Below are positions 35,428 to 44,555 of a DNA stretch of 64,000 nucleotides, in pieces (the stretch's first letter is position 1; every line of letters begins with the position of its first letter). Under the pieces are notes generated by a model. The model did not search any database. It was given only the letters and a program-made list of their open reading frames with translations, and had not been told where the DNA came from. The stretch covers positions 1 to 64,000 of the forward strand of contig NZ_QREG01000026.1 of the NCBI RefSeq assembly GCF_003386095.1. Direction: 5' to 3'. The DNA is from Marinoscillum furvescens DSM 4134. GTDB taxonomy: Bacteria > Bacteroidota > Bacteroidia > Cytophagales > Cyclobacteriaceae. A program made the position numbers and the translations under genes.

Positions 35428-36789
35428 ATGTCGAAAACGATAAAGTTAAAGAAAGGTTTTGATATCAACCTTGCCGGGAAACCGGAGAAGAAAATCTCAG
35501 GAACTTTCCACTCTGAAACCTACGCGCTAAAGCCTACAGATTTCGCAGACATGTCCCGACCTAAACTTTTGGTCAAAGAAGGGGACACCGTAAAAGCTGG
35601 TACTCCTATCTTGTATGACAAGATGACGGAAAACATCCGCTACTGTGCACCTGTAAGTGGCGAGGTAGTAGAAATCAAGAGGGGAGAGAAGCGCAAGCTG
35701 CTCGAGATAAAGCTACTCGCAGACAAAGAAGTAGCATATGAAGCGTATAAGTCTTACTCAAGCTCAGATCTAGCAGGGCTCTCAAAAGAAGAAGCTGCTG
35801 ATCATATGCAAAAAGGTGGCGTATGGCCTAACGTCATACAAAGACCATTTGGCGTGGTAGCAGATCCTGAGGTGACACCTAAGGCTATTTTTATTTCGGC
35901 TTTTGATACACATCCGCTAGCACCGGATGTAGCCTATCAACTCGGAGACAAAGAGCAATTTTTTCAGGCTGGTATCGATGTGTTGAAGAAGTTTACTTCT
36001 GGTAAAGTACATCTCAACATAGATGCTAATGCTGAAGTAGCTCAGGTATTTGCTCAGGCTCAGGGAGTAGAGCTTAACAAGATTTCAGGACCTCACCCAG
36101 CTGGAAACGTAGGGGTTCAAATCCATCATATAGATCCTATAAACAAAGGAGATGTAGTTTGGACAGTAGCACCTTACGGAGTTGCTCAGATAGGCCAACT
36201 ATTCCTAGAAGGAAAATATGATGCCTCCAAATTAGTGGCGATCACGGGTAGTGAAGTGAGTGAGCCGGCTTATGTGAAGACTTATGCTGGAGCGCAGCTC
36301 GAAAAGTTGTTCGATAATGTGCCAACGGGTAACCTTCGATTTATTTCTGGAAACGTACTGACAGGAGAAAATGTAGGGAAAGCTGGGTATCTCGGGTTTT
36401 ATCACAATCAAGTAACCGTAATTCCTGAAGGTGATGAGGAAGAGTTTTTGGGCTGGTTGAAACCAACCACGAGCAAGTTGAGCTTTCACAAAGCCATAGG
36501 TTTACTGTCTTTCCTAAATGGTAAGAAAGAGTTTAAAGTAGATACCAATACGCACGGTGAAGAGCGTTCGTTTGTAGTGTCTGGGGCATTCGAGAAAGTT
36601 TTGCCAATGGACATTTTGCCTACCTATTTGTTTAAAGCGATTTTGGCTGAGGATTACGATGATATGGAAGGGCTTGGAATCTTCGAACTAGTAGAAGAAG
36701 ACGTAGCACTTTGTGAATTTATCGATCCATCGAAGCACGAGTTGCAGAAGATTTTGAGAGAAGGATTAGACTTGATTAAAAATAGCTAA
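35428..36789 (+). CDS. nqrA: Na+-translocating NADH:quinone reductase subunit A
   Basis: A 453-residue peripheral subunit of the sodium-pumping NADH:quinone reductase, associated with quinone binding. It starts MSKTIKLKKGFDINLAGKP, the family N-terminus; the frame is open 19 codons upstream but those codons contain the promoter. Conserved stretches include LVKEGDTVKAGTPILYDK, GPHPAGNVGVQIHHIDPI and the C-terminal ILPTYLFKAI. It is the first gene of nqrABCDE. Confidence 0.96.
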   Translation: MSKTIKLKKGFDINLAGKPEKKISGTFHSETYALKPTDFADMSRPKLLVKEGDTVKAGTPILYDKMTENIRYCAPVSGEVVEIKRGEKRKLLEIKLLADKEVAYEAYKSYSSSDLAGLSKEEAADHMQKGGVWPNVIQRPFGVVADPEVTPKAIFISAFDTHPLAPDVAYQLGDKEQFFQAGIDVLKKFTSGKVHLNIDANAEVAQVFAQAQGVELNKISGPHPAGNVGVQIHHIDPINKGDVVWTVAPYGVAQIGQLFLEGKYDASKLVAITGSEVSEPAYVKTYAGAQLEKLFDNVPTGNLRFISGNVLTGENVGKAGYLGFYHNQVTVIPEGDEEEFLGWLKPTTSKLSFHKAIGLLSFLNGKKEFKVDTNTHGEERSFVVSGAFEKVLPMDILPTYLFKAILAEDYDDMEGLGIFELVEEDVALCEFIDPSKHELQKILREGLDLIKNS

Positions 36790-36797
36790 AGCATACC

Positions 36798-37988
36798 ATG
36801 AAGGCATTACAAAAATTATTTGATAACCTAAAGCCTAATTTCGAGAAGGGTGGTAAGTGGGAGAAATTCTACACCCTATACGAAGGACACCGCACAATCG
36901 TATTCGCGCCCGATCTGATTACAGGAAACAAAGGAGCGCAAATCAAAGATGCGGTTGATTTGAAGCGTATCATGATTACCGTGGTGATTGCGATGATCCC
37001 TGCCTTGCTTTTTGGCGTGTGGAACGTAGGCCACCAGCATTTTATTTCTATTGGAGAAGAAGCAACATTGCTAGACAAACTGTGGATAGGTGCTTACGCA
37101 GTGGTGCCGATTCTAATTGTTTCGTATGCAGTAGGGCTCCTTACAGAATTTATCTTCTGTGTCATTCGAAATCACCCTATCAGTGAAGGTTACCTGGTTA
37201 CAGGTATGCTGATCGCATTGATTGTTCCTCCTACCATTCCGCTTTGGCAGGTAGCCTTAGCCACTATTTTTGCGGTAGTAATCGGCAAAGAAGCCTTTGG
37301 TGGTACGGGGATGAATATTCTCAACGTAGCTTTAACTGCACGTGCATTCTTATACTTTGCTTATCCATCAGATATTTCTGGAGAAGTTTGGACTTATTTT
37401 GGTGATAAAATGCCCGTAGATGGTTACAGTGGAGCCACTGTGTTGGCTTACGGTGCTACTGCAGCATCCAATGGCACTAATATGATGGCCGATTTGGCCG
37501 GACACTGGTCAGCAGAGATGTTCAGCTTTTGGAACATGTTTATCGGAATCATCCCTGGTTCTATAGGAGAGACGTCTACACTCATGTGTTTGATAGGTGC
37601 AGCCATCCTGATTGGTACGGGTGTTGGTAGCTGGAAAATCATTTTCAGTGTATTCGGAGGTGCTTATGCAATGGGACTTCTTTTCAATGCTGTGGGAGGC
37701 AATTCTTACATGGATTTCCCTGCACACTACCACCTGGTAGCTGGAGGTCTGGCATTCGGAGCTGTATACATGGCTACAGATCCAGTTTCAGCAGCACAAA
37801 CAGAGGTAGGCAAGTGGATCTACGGATTTCTGATTGGTGTACTTACTGTACTGATACGTGTAGTAAACCCTGCTTATCCTGAAGGAATCATGCTAGCGGT
37901 ACTGTTTATGAACGTATTCGCTCCATTGATTGATTACTATGTAGTAGATGCTAACAAAAAACGAAGATTGAAACGTGCAACGGTCTAA
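36798..37988 (+). CDS. nqrB: Na+-translocating NADH:quinone reductase subunit B
   Basis: A 396-residue integral membrane subunit with about ten helices. The covalent FMN attachment motif SGAT is visible in DGYSGATVLAYGAT (Thr214), and the riboflavin/quinone region includes GTGMNILNVALTARAFLYFA. It forms the sodium path of the complex. It overlaps nqrC by 14 bp. Confidence 0.96.
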   Translation: MKALQKLFDNLKPNFEKGGKWEKFYTLYEGHRTIVFAPDLITGNKGAQIKDAVDLKRIMITVVIAMIPALLFGVWNVGHQHFISIGEEATLLDKLWIGAYAVVPILIVSYAVGLLTEFIFCVIRNHPISEGYLVTGMLIALIVPPTIPLWQVALATIFAVVIGKEAFGGTGMNILNVALTARAFLYFAYPSDISGEVWTYFGDKMPVDGYSGATVLAYGATAASNGTNMMADLAGHWSAEMFSFWNMFIGIIPGSIGETSTLMCLIGAAILIGTGVGSWKIIFSVFGGAYAMGLLFNAVGGNSYMDFPAHYHLVAGGLAFGAVYMATDPVSAAQTEVGKWIYGFLIGVLTVLIRVVNPAYPEGIMLAVLFMNVFAPLIDYYVVDANKKRRLKRATV

Positions 37989-38727
37989 TACTTATATCAT
38001 CCTATTTTCAATCGCCCTGACCGTAGTGTTGGGTGGTTTACTGTCACTGGCTTCAGTAGGACTAAAGCCAGCTCAGCAAAAGCAGATCGAACTGGACACC
38101 AAGAAGAAAATTCTAGGTGCGGTGATGGACATCTCTTCCTATGAAGATCCCAATGCGCTACTTGCGCTCTATGATGAAAAAGTAGAGTCTATCGTGGTAG
38201 ACATTGAAGGAAACCTGGTAGAGACAGATGAGAAAGGCAATCCGATCGTGGCTGAAAAAGTGAATATTCAGAAGAACTATCGTTTTGACCCAGAGGAGAG
38301 GGTTTATCCCGTATACAAATTCAAGGGCGAAGGTGGAAAAGTGGATGCTTACATCTTCCCAATGTTCGGAGCTGGTCTTTGGGATTGGATTTCTGGTTAC
38401 CTGGCACTGGACAAAGACCTAAATACCATTCGTGGTGTTGCTTTTGACCACAAGCAGGAAACTCCTGGTTTGGGAGCTAGAATTACTACAGATGTGATTC
38501 AGGGTCGCTATGTAGGGAAAGAAATTTTCAATGATCAAAATGAGTTGGTGTCTGTCTCAATGGTGAAAGGAGAGGGCAATCCTGGCCTCACGGAGCATCA
38601 GGTAGACGGTATGTCAGGAGCTACCCTTACAGGCAAAGGTGTAAACGAGATGTTTGAAAACTATCTTGGTGCTTACCTTGCTTACATCAACAAAGTAAAA
38701 TCTGATAACAAACTCGCACTCAAATAA
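37975..38727 (+). CDS. nqrC: Na+-translocating NADH:quinone reductase subunit C
   Basis: A 250-residue subunit with one N-terminal membrane helix (about 7-27) and a periplasmic FMN domain. The covalent flavin motif is in DGMSGATLTGKGVNEM (Thr217), preceded by HKQETPGLGARI. Attachment of FMN needs the ApbE transferase, which is not encoded in this window. It is tightly coupled to nqrB and nqrD. Confidence 0.95.
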   Translation: MQRSNTYIILFSIALTVVLGGLLSLASVGLKPAQQKQIELDTKKKILGAVMDISSYEDPNALLALYDEKVESIVVDIEGNLVETDEKGNPIVAEKVNIQKNYRFDPEERVYPVYKFKGEGGKVDAYIFPMFGAGLWDWISGYLALDKDLNTIRGVAFDHKQETPGLGARITTDVIQGRYVGKEIFNDQNELVSVSMVKGEGNPGLTEHQVDGMSGATLTGKGVNEMFENYLGAYLAYINKVKSDNKLALK

Positions 38728-38734
38728 AGATATA

Positions 38735-39406
38735 ATGAGTACTGAAGCAGCAGAAGCAACAGAAGTACAGAAAGCTCCGGCGGAGCCACTTCTGTCGAAA
38801 AGACGTAGAAAAATCATGTCGGACCCTCTGAATGAGGATAACCCGATCACCGTTCAGGTTTTGGGTATCTGTTCGGCACTTGCTATCACGATCAAAATGG
38901 AGCCTACGTTGGTGATGTCAATTGCGGTAATAGCTGTAATTGTATTTGCTAACCTCATCATCTCGCTCTTAAGAAACCTCATTCCGGGACGTGTTCGAAT
39001 CATCGTGCAATTGGCGGTGATTGCAACTCTTGTAACGCTTGTGAGTGAGATTCTGAAGGCATACTACTTTGATATGTACAAAGTACTGGGAGCGTTCGTA
39101 GGACTAATCATAACCAACTGTATCGTGATGGGTAGACTCGAGGCGTTTGCCATGGGCAACAAACCTTACGATTCGATCCTCGATGGTCTGGGTAGTGGAT
39201 TTGGCTATGCATGGATCATTTTGGTAGTCGCTTTTTTCCGTGAGTTGTTTGGATCTGGATCCATATTCGATTTCAAGGTGTTTGCAGCTCTGGGATGGGA
39301 AAACTTTCCTACAAATGGTTTGATGGTGGATTCTATTGGTGCGTTTATGGTGCTTGGAATCCTTATCTGGGTACAGCGCTCCAAAACAGGTTACGTAGAA
39401 CACTAA
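38735..39406 (+). CDS. nqrD: Na+-translocating NADH:quinone reductase subunit D
   Basis: A 223-residue membrane subunit with six helices of the NqrD/RnfE type. It carries the typical [17 protein letters not shown] entry and the [17 protein letters not shown] segment with the conserved cysteine that pairs with one in NqrE to hold an iron centre. An N-terminal alanine/glutamate-rich extension of about 30 residues precedes the conserved core; an internal start at Met28 is possible. Confidence 0.95.
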   Translation: MSTEAAEATEVQKAPAEPLLSKRRRKIMSDPLNEDNPITVQVLGICSALAITIKMEPTLVMSIAVIAVIVFANLIISLLRNLIPGRVRIIVQLAVIATLVTLVSEILKAYYFDMYKVLGAFVGLIITNCIVMGRLEAFAMGNKPYDSILDGLGSGFGYAWIILVVAFFRELFGSGSIFDFKVFAALGWENFPTNGLMVDSIGAFMVLGILIWVQRSKTGYVEH

Positions 39407-39425
39407 CGATTTAAGAAGAAACGAC

Positions 39426-40037
39426 ATGGATATTTTTAATATAGCATTAAAAGCCACTTTCATCGACAACATGATCTTTGCCTACTTCCTGGGCATGTGT
39501 TCATTCCTTGCGGTTTCTAAGAAAGTGTCTACAGCATTCGGTTTGGGGATGGCCGTAATCTTCGTACTGACGATTACTGTACCCGTAAACTGGTTATTGC
39601 AGGAGTACGTTTTGAAAGAAGGAGCATTGGCATGGTTAGGAGCTGATTTTGCCACCATAGACCTTACTTTCCTTCAGTTTATCATGTTTATTGCTGTTAT
39701 TGCCTCTATGGTACAGTTGGTAGAGATGATTATCGAAAAATTCTCTCCCGCACTTTATGGCTCTCTAGGTATTTTCTTGCCATTGATCGCTGTAAACTGC
39801 GCTATTCTGGGAGCGTCTCTTTTCATGGTTCAGCGAGACTACACCATCGCACAGGCTACAGCTTATGGTTTTGGCTCTGGATTTGGTTGGTTTTTAGCCA
39901 TCATTGCTTTGGCGGCTATTCGCGAAAAACTGAAATACTCAAGCGTACCTGACGGACTGAAAGGTCTGGGGATTACCATGCTGATCACTGGTTTGATGGG
40001 CTTGGCCTTCAAATCTTTTATCGGTATTGCGCTTTAA
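39426..40037 (+). CDS. nqrE: Na+-translocating NADH:quinone reductase subunit E
   Basis: A 203-residue membrane subunit homologous to NqrD with inverted topology. The conserved [20 protein letters not shown] and [15 protein letters not shown] (with the metal-binding cysteine) are visible. It is the last nqr gene here. A strong terminator follows 23 bp later, and subunit F, the NADH-oxidising flavoprotein that normally follows, is absent. Confidence 0.96.
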   Translation: MDIFNIALKATFIDNMIFAYFLGMCSFLAVSKKVSTAFGLGMAVIFVLTITVPVNWLLQEYVLKEGALAWLGADFATIDLTFLQFIMFIAVIASMVQLVEMIIEKFSPALYGSLGIFLPLIAVNCAILGASLFMVQRDYTIAQATAYGFGSGFGWFLAIIALAAIREKLKYSSVPDGLKGLGITMLITGLMGLAFKSFIGIAL

Positions 40038-40060
40038 ATCTCAATAGATATGTGAATAAA

Positions 40061-40092
40061 AAAGCTTCGTCGGAAACGGCGAAGCTTTTTTT
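40061..40092 (+). terminator. Intrinsic terminator after nqrE
   Basis: A 12-bp stem (40061-40072 with 40077-40088, one G-U pair) is closed by a GAAA tetraloop and followed by T residues to 40092. It ends the nqr operon directly after nqrE. Confidence 0.93.
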
Positions 40093-40142
40093 GTATCTCT
40101 ACACCCCTCTAGAAAAGCACACAAAACCTGACAGAGATCAGT

Positions 40143-40150
40143 TAGTTTTG
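40143..40150 (+). promoter_or_regulatory. -7 element before the DUF502 gene
   Basis: TAGTTTTG matches TAnnTTTG and lies 17 bp before the ATG at 40168. No good -33 box was found at the usual distance. Confidence 0.4.
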
Positions 40151-40167
40151 TTGGAAAGACTATTGCT

Positions 40168-40731
40168 ATGAATTTCCAATCCTTGTTTTCATATTTTCTT
40201 CGTGGCTTATTGCTGGTAGTACCTGTAGGGCTAACCATCTACATTATCATCGAGATGGTACAGTGGACGGATAGTTTGCTGCCTATTCAGATTCCAGGGC
40301 TAGGGATACTTACCGTGTTTTTTGTGACCGCACTAGTTGGTTACCTGGCCAATACGATTTTTGCCAAGCCTTTCTTTGATCTCTTTAGTGACCTGCTAAA
40401 GAAGATCCCACTGGTGAATTTTATATACACAAGCATCAACGACCTGGTAACAGCCTTCGTAGGAGACAAGAAAAAATTTGATACCCCTGTATTAGTGCCG
40501 TTTGATGAAAATGGGGTGATTTACAAGCCTGGTTTTATTACCCAAAAGGACCTGGCCGAAATAGGACTGCCCGGAATGGTAACTGTTTACCTACCTCACT
40601 CGTACAACTTCTCCGGTAATGTGTTTATCGTAGATAAATCCAAACTAATTACGCTCAGCGGAAACAATACAGACATAATGAAATATGTAGTTTCTGGAGG
40701 TATTTCAGGTAGGATTAAAGTCAAGCAGTAA
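40168..40731 (+). CDS. DUF502 family membrane protein
   Basis: A 187-residue protein with two N-terminal membrane helices (about 8-32 and 48-72) and a soluble C-terminal domain containing the family blocks LFSDLLKKIPLVNFIYTSI, TVYLPHSYNFSGNVFIV and MKYVVSGG. The DUF502 family is widespread in bacteria and in plants (COV-like), but its biochemical function is not established. It is a single gene between two terminator- or promoter-bounded operons. Confidence 0.9.
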   Translation: MNFQSLFSYFLRGLLLVVPVGLTIYIIIEMVQWTDSLLPIQIPGLGILTVFFVTALVGYLANTIFAKPFFDLFSDLLKKIPLVNFIYTSINDLVTAFVGDKKKFDTPVLVPFDENGVIYKPGFITQKDLAEIGLPGMVTVYLPHSYNFSGNVFIVDKSKLITLSGNNTDIMKYVVSGGISGRIKVKQ

Positions 40732-40769
40732 ATAATTTGGTGAATTAATTTTAAATTATTCCTTTCTAC

Positions 40770-40802
40770 TTTGTGTTGGGGAAAAAATAGTTTTTAGTTT
40801 TG
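40770..40802 (+). promoter_or_regulatory. Promoter of the arginine operon (Bacteroidota type)
   Basis: TTTG (40770-40773) is followed after exactly 21 bp by TAGTTTTG (40795-40802), a full match to the TTTG-N19-21-TAnnTTTG consensus. Transcription should start near 40809, giving an unusually long leader of about 168 nt before the first gene. Confidence 0.8.
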
Positions 40803-40836
40803 CAGTAACGAATAATCAAAGAGTTGAACACTTTTC

Positions 40837-40924
40837 ATAACATATCTCCATCCTTCAGCTTCAGGCCTAGGTTCCCCAGGCGGTAAGCCTGATATGTTAT
40901 TATAGGACACCTACGTGGTGACCT
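40837..40924 (+). ncRNA. Structured 5' leader RNA of the arginine operon (riboswitch or attenuator candidate)
   Basis: Two successive foldable elements lie in the leader. The first has a perfect 10-bp outer helix, ATAACATATC (40837-40846) with GATATGTTAT (40891-40900). Inside it sits a helix AGGC (40863-40866) with GCCT (40887-40890), stacked directly on the outer one and leaving a one-sided 16-nt internal loop; TCAGGC/GCCTGA pairing is an alternative. The second element is a hairpin, AGG-A-CACC (40904-40911) with GGTG-A-CCT (40917-40924), followed by a pyrimidine-rich stretch. I do not recognise a known riboswitch class. The position suggests control of arginine synthesis. Confidence 0.55.
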
Positions 40925-40976
40925 CCTTTCGACTTGTTTTACAGTTATTCTTTCTCATTATTTTCCCAAAACCAAA

Positions 40977-41591
40977 ATGGACAAATTCATTGTATCAGTT
41001 GCTGGTGCATCACATATGCATCTTGCAGAAGAAGTCTGCGAGCTAATTGCCGACAGTGCTGAAAAGCGCGGTACAGGTATAGCGCTCAGATCCCCCGAAT
41101 ATGTCAAAGCCAAAATGACGGATGGAAAGGCTGTGATCGCTCTTACCAAAACTGGGAACCTCGCAGGGTTTTGTTATATAGAAACCTGGGGGCATGATCG
41201 CTATGTGGCCAACTCCGGACTTATCGTACATCCCGACTATCGCAACAATGGTCTGGCTCAGGCTATCAAAAAACGAGCATTTAAACTGTCGAGAGAAAAA
41301 TACCCCAACGCCAAGCTGTTTGGTTTGACTACCAGTATGGCTGTAATGAAAATCAACTCTGACCTGGGCTATCGTCCCGTGGCGTTTTCAGAACTTACCG
41401 ATGATGAGTCTTTTTGGAAAGGCTGTAGCAGCTGTGTAAACTACGACATTTTGACCCGAAAAAATCACCAAATGTGCCTCTGTACAGGCATGCTCTATGA
41501 TCCTGAGGAGAAAAAGCGCCAATGGAAAAACAAGAGCAAAAAAGTGCAAGAGAAATTAATGGTTTGGAAGCAAAAAGTAAAAATCAAATGA
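40977..41591 (+). CDS. GNAT-family acetyltransferase, probable N-acetylglutamate synthase
   Basis: A 204-residue GNAT enzyme with the acetyl-CoA motif VHPDYRNNGLAQAIKKRAF (about 83-101) and a cysteine-containing C-terminal segment (CSSCVNYDIL, CLCTGMLYDP) typical of the copy found at the head of Bacteroidota arginine operons. It would acetylate (or, with the succinyl variant of the pathway, succinylate) glutamate in the first step of arginine synthesis. The role is inferred from position. Its stop overlaps argG as ATGA. Confidence 0.8.
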   Translation: MDKFIVSVAGASHMHLAEEVCELIADSAEKRGTGIALRSPEYVKAKMTDGKAVIALTKTGNLAGFCYIETWGHDRYVANSGLIVHPDYRNNGLAQAIKKRAFKLSREKYPNAKLFGLTTSMAVMKINSDLGYRPVAFSELTDDESFWKGCSSCVNYDILTRKNHQMCLCTGMLYDPEEKKRQWKNKSKKVQEKLMVWKQKVKIK

Positions 41592-42784
41592 GTAAACAGC
41601 AAAAGGTTGTCTTAGCTTTTAGCGGTGGGCTGGATACTACCTACTGTACGATTTATCTGAAAGAACTGGGCTATGAGGTTCATACTGTCTCAGTAAATAC
41701 CGGAGGGTTTGATGCAGATGAATTGAAAGAACTGGAAGAAAAATCCAAAGCGCTGGGTGGTGTAAGTCACCTCAATATTGACGCTACGGAGGAGTTTTAT
41801 CAAAAATCCATCAAGTACCTAATAGCTGGTAATGTGCTGAAGAATAACACTTACCCTCTGTCTGTGAGTGCTGAGCGTGTATTTCAGGCTACGGCTATTG
41901 CTAACCACGCCATCAAAATCGGAGCGGATGCGATCGCTCACGGAAGTACAGGGGCAGGCAATGATCAGGTACGTTTCGATATGATTTTCAATATTCTGTG
42001 CCCGGAAAAAGGCATCATCACTCCGATACGAGACAACAAGCTGTCTCGTGAAGAGGAGATACAATACCTGATCGATCATGGAGTGAGTGGCAACTGGGAA
42101 AAAGCACTCTATTCAGTAAATCAGGGGCTGTGGGGCACCTCCGTGGGAGGAAAAGAAACCCTCACCTCTAACGAATACCTGGCAGAAGAAGCTTTTCCAA
42201 GTCAGCTAAAGCAAGAGCAGCCGAAAGAAGTATCGGTTACTTTTGAAAAAGGCGAGCCAGTAGCATTTAATGGAGAAAAAATGGCTCCTGTAGCTTGTAT
42301 AGAAGCTTTAAATGCAGTCGCATCGGCTTATGCAATCGGAAGAGACATACACGTGGGAGATACGATCATTGGTATCAAGGGACGTGTTGGGTTTGAAGCT
42401 GCGGCTCCAGTGATACTCATCAAGGCACATCACACGCTTGAGAAGCATGTGCTCACTAAAAATCAGCTTACCATCAAGGATCAGCTTTCCATAACCTACG
42501 GCAACCTACTGCATGAAGGTCATTACCTCGATCCGATAATGCGAGATATCGAACAGTTTTATGAGTCCACGCAGGAGTATGTATCAGGTACTGTGAAAAT
42601 CCAGTTGGCACCGTATCGTTTTTACATCATAGGTGTAGAATCTGCTCATGACCTCATGCAGTCTACTTTTGGCAAATATGGGGAAATGAATAACTCCTGG
42701 AGTGGAGAGGATGTGAAAGGCTTCTCCAAGATATTTGGCAACCAAAATATGATTTACCATAAAGTACACCAAACCGATGGATAA
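41588..42784 (+). CDS. argG: Argininosuccinate synthase
   Basis: A 398-residue ATP-dependent enzyme that joins citrulline and aspartate. The pyrophosphatase-type ATP loop AFSGGLDTT is at residues 10-18, and HGSTGAGNDQVRFD is present. The frame is open 22 codons upstream inside the previous gene, but the ATG at 41588 gives the family N-terminus and overlaps the upstream stop. It overlaps argC by 8 bp. Confidence 0.96.
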   Translation: MSKQQKVVLAFSGGLDTTYCTIYLKELGYEVHTVSVNTGGFDADELKELEEKSKALGGVSHLNIDATEEFYQKSIKYLIAGNVLKNNTYPLSVSAERVFQATAIANHAIKIGADAIAHGSTGAGNDQVRFDMIFNILCPEKGIITPIRDNKLSREEEIQYLIDHGVSGNWEKALYSVNQGLWGTSVGGKETLTSNEYLAEEAFPSQLKQEQPKEVSVTFEKGEPVAFNGEKMAPVACIEALNAVASAYAIGRDIHVGDTIIGIKGRVGFEAAAPVILIKAHHTLEKHVLTKNQLTIKDQLSITYGNLLHEGHYLDPIMRDIEQFYESTQEYVSGTVKIQLAPYRFYIIGVESAHDLMQSTFGKYGEMNNSWSGEDVKGFSKIFGNQNMIYHKVHQTDG

Positions 42785-43748
42785 ACTTAAAGTAGGTATA
42801 TACGGAGCAGCAGGGTATACTGCAGGAGAGCTGATACGCATTTTGCTGCACCATCCCAATACTGAGCTGGTATGCGCTCAGAGTGGTAGCCAGTCGGGTA
42901 AAAAAGTATATGAAACACATACCGATCTTTTTGGAGATACAGAGTTGGCATTTGATGCTGAGCTGGATTTGGAGGTGCTGGATGTTTTGTTTTTGTGCAA
43001 AGGGCACGGTGAATCCAAAACGTATGTAGAGCAAACTACTTTTCCACCCAACCTTAAAATCATTGACCTGAGTCATGATTTTCGACTCAAGGCACCTGGT
43101 AATGAATTCGTTTATGGTTTGCCAGAAATGAACGGTAAACTGGTGAAAGGAGCCCAAAAAGTGGCTAATCCGGGCTGCTTTGCTACCTGCATCCAGTTTG
43201 GCTTGCTACCTGCGGCCGATGCGGGACTTTTCCAGTCTGAAATTCACACGACCGGAATTACCGGGTCTACCGGTGCGGGGCAGTCGCTTTCGCCTACTTC
43301 TCATTTTTCGTGGAGAAACAACAACATGAGTGTTTACAAAGCCTTCACGCACCAGCATTTAGGAGAGATAGGCGAGAGTCTTGAGCAACTGGGTGGAAAT
43401 AAACCTACAGTAAACTTTATGCCTTTTCGAGGCGATTTTACGCGAGGGATCATCACGACATCTTATTTCGATACGGAAGTAAGCGAAGCGGAAGCATTTG
43501 AGATCTATGAGAAGTACTATGCAAAGGCTCCATTTACGCATGTGACTAGAAAAAATCCGGACCTGAAAATGGTAGTCAATACTAACAAAGCAGTGGTGTA
43601 TTTGAAGAAAGAAGGCAAAAAGCTGCTAGCAATCTCCATTATTGACAATTTGCTGAAGGGCGCATCAGGACAGGCGGTACAAAACATGAACCTGATGTTT
43701 GGCCTGGATGAGACTACAGGATTGCACTTAAAAGCGAGTAATTTTTAG
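42777..43748 (+). CDS. argC: N-acetyl-gamma-glutamyl-phosphate reductase
   Basis: A 323-residue NADPH-dependent enzyme for the third step of ornithine synthesis. It shows the nucleotide fold GIYGAAGYTAGELIRIL, the catalytic cysteine in NPGCFATC (Cys134) and the STGAGQSLSP segment. It may act on acetylated or succinylated intermediates depending on the pathway variant. It lies between argG and proC without gaps. Confidence 0.95.
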   Translation: MDKLKVGIYGAAGYTAGELIRILLHHPNTELVCAQSGSQSGKKVYETHTDLFGDTELAFDAELDLEVLDVLFLCKGHGESKTYVEQTTFPPNLKIIDLSHDFRLKAPGNEFVYGLPEMNGKLVKGAQKVANPGCFATCIQFGLLPAADAGLFQSEIHTTGITGSTGAGQSLSPTSHFSWRNNNMSVYKAFTHQHLGEIGESLEQLGGNKPTVNFMPFRGDFTRGIITTSYFDTEVSEAEAFEIYEKYYAKAPFTHVTRKNPDLKMVVNTNKAVVYLKKEGKKLLAISIIDNLLKGASGQAVQNMNLMFGLDETTGLHLKASNF

Positions 43749-43751
43749 ACT

Positions 43752-44555
43752 ATGGATTTGAAAGGAAAGAAAATAGCTGTACTTGGGGCCGGAAATTTGG
43801 GTATTGCCATAGCTCAGGGTATAGTAGAAGAAAATCTTACAGAAGCTAAGAATATTTTTCTTACCAGAAGGCATACTGAGCAGATCGCCCATCTGGCCAA
43901 AGATGGATTTGTGCTGACCAGTGACAATTTGGAAGCGGTGAAAGCTTCTAAAATTGTAATGGTATGTGTGCAGCCCAAGCAGCTGCCAGCGCTGATCGAT
44001 GAGATCAATCCGGTGTTGACGGCCGACCATTTGTTGGTTTCAGTGATCACCGGTGTTTCTATCGCAGAGATAAAAGAGCTTCTAAAAATAGACTGTGCAG
44101 TGGTTCGTGCCATGCCAAACACGGCCATTGCCATTGGCGAGTCTATGACGTGCATTTGCGCCCCGGATCATGCGGAGCATGGAATTGCCGTACAGCAAAT
44201 TTTTAACGCATTGGGTCAAACCCTACTGATAGAAGAGAAAATGATGCAAGCTGCCACAGTGCTTGGAGCCAGTGGGATTGCCTTTTTTATGCGGTATTTG
44301 CGTGCGGCTACTCAGGGTGGTGTGCAAATGGGGTTTCACTCTGAGGAAGCACAACTAATAGCGGTCCAGACCGCCAAGGGGGCAGCATCGCTTATTCTGG
44401 AAAACCAGCAACATCCGGAGGTAGAAATAGACAAAGTAACCACACCAGAGGGATGTACCATCGCCGGCTTGAATGAAATGGAACATCAAGGGCTGAGTTC
44501 TGCGCTGATCAAAGGACTAATGGTGTCTTACGAAAAAATCAAAAACATAAAGTAG
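43752..44555 (+). CDS. proC: Pyrroline-5-carboxylate reductase
   Basis: A 267-residue reductase that makes proline from pyrroline-5-carboxylate. The Rossmann motif is VLGAGNLGIAIAQGI (about 10-24), with CVQPKQLP, VVRAMPNTAIAIGE and the C-terminal TTPEGCTIAGLNEMEHQGL signature. Its presence inside the arginine operon links proline and ornithine metabolism and is common in Bacteroidota. The gene directly abuts the carbamoyltransferase gene, with no argD between them. Confidence 0.94.
   Translation: MDLKGKKIAVLGAGNLGIAIAQGIVEENLTEAKNIFLTRRHTEQIAHLAKDGFVLTSDNLEAVKASKIVMVCVQPKQLPALIDEINPVLTADHLLVSVITGVSIAEIKELLKIDCAVVRAMPNTAIAIGESMTCICAPDHAEHGIAVQQIFNALGQTLLIEEKMMQAATVLGASGIAFFMRYLRAATQGGVQMGFHSEEAQLIAVQTAKGAASLILENQQHPEVEIDKVTTPEGCTIAGLNEMEHQGLSSALIKGLMVSYEKIKNIK

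Noticed and set aside
40894-40905. Tiny leader frame ATG TTA TTA TAG in the arginine leader
   Set aside because: It is only three codons with no arginine codons and overlaps the predicted outer helix; not credible as an attenuator peptide.
40917-40933. Fragment of a 16S rRNA gene
   Set aside because: Only about 10 bases match the 16S 3' end and the surrounding sequence does not, so no rRNA gene remnant is supported.
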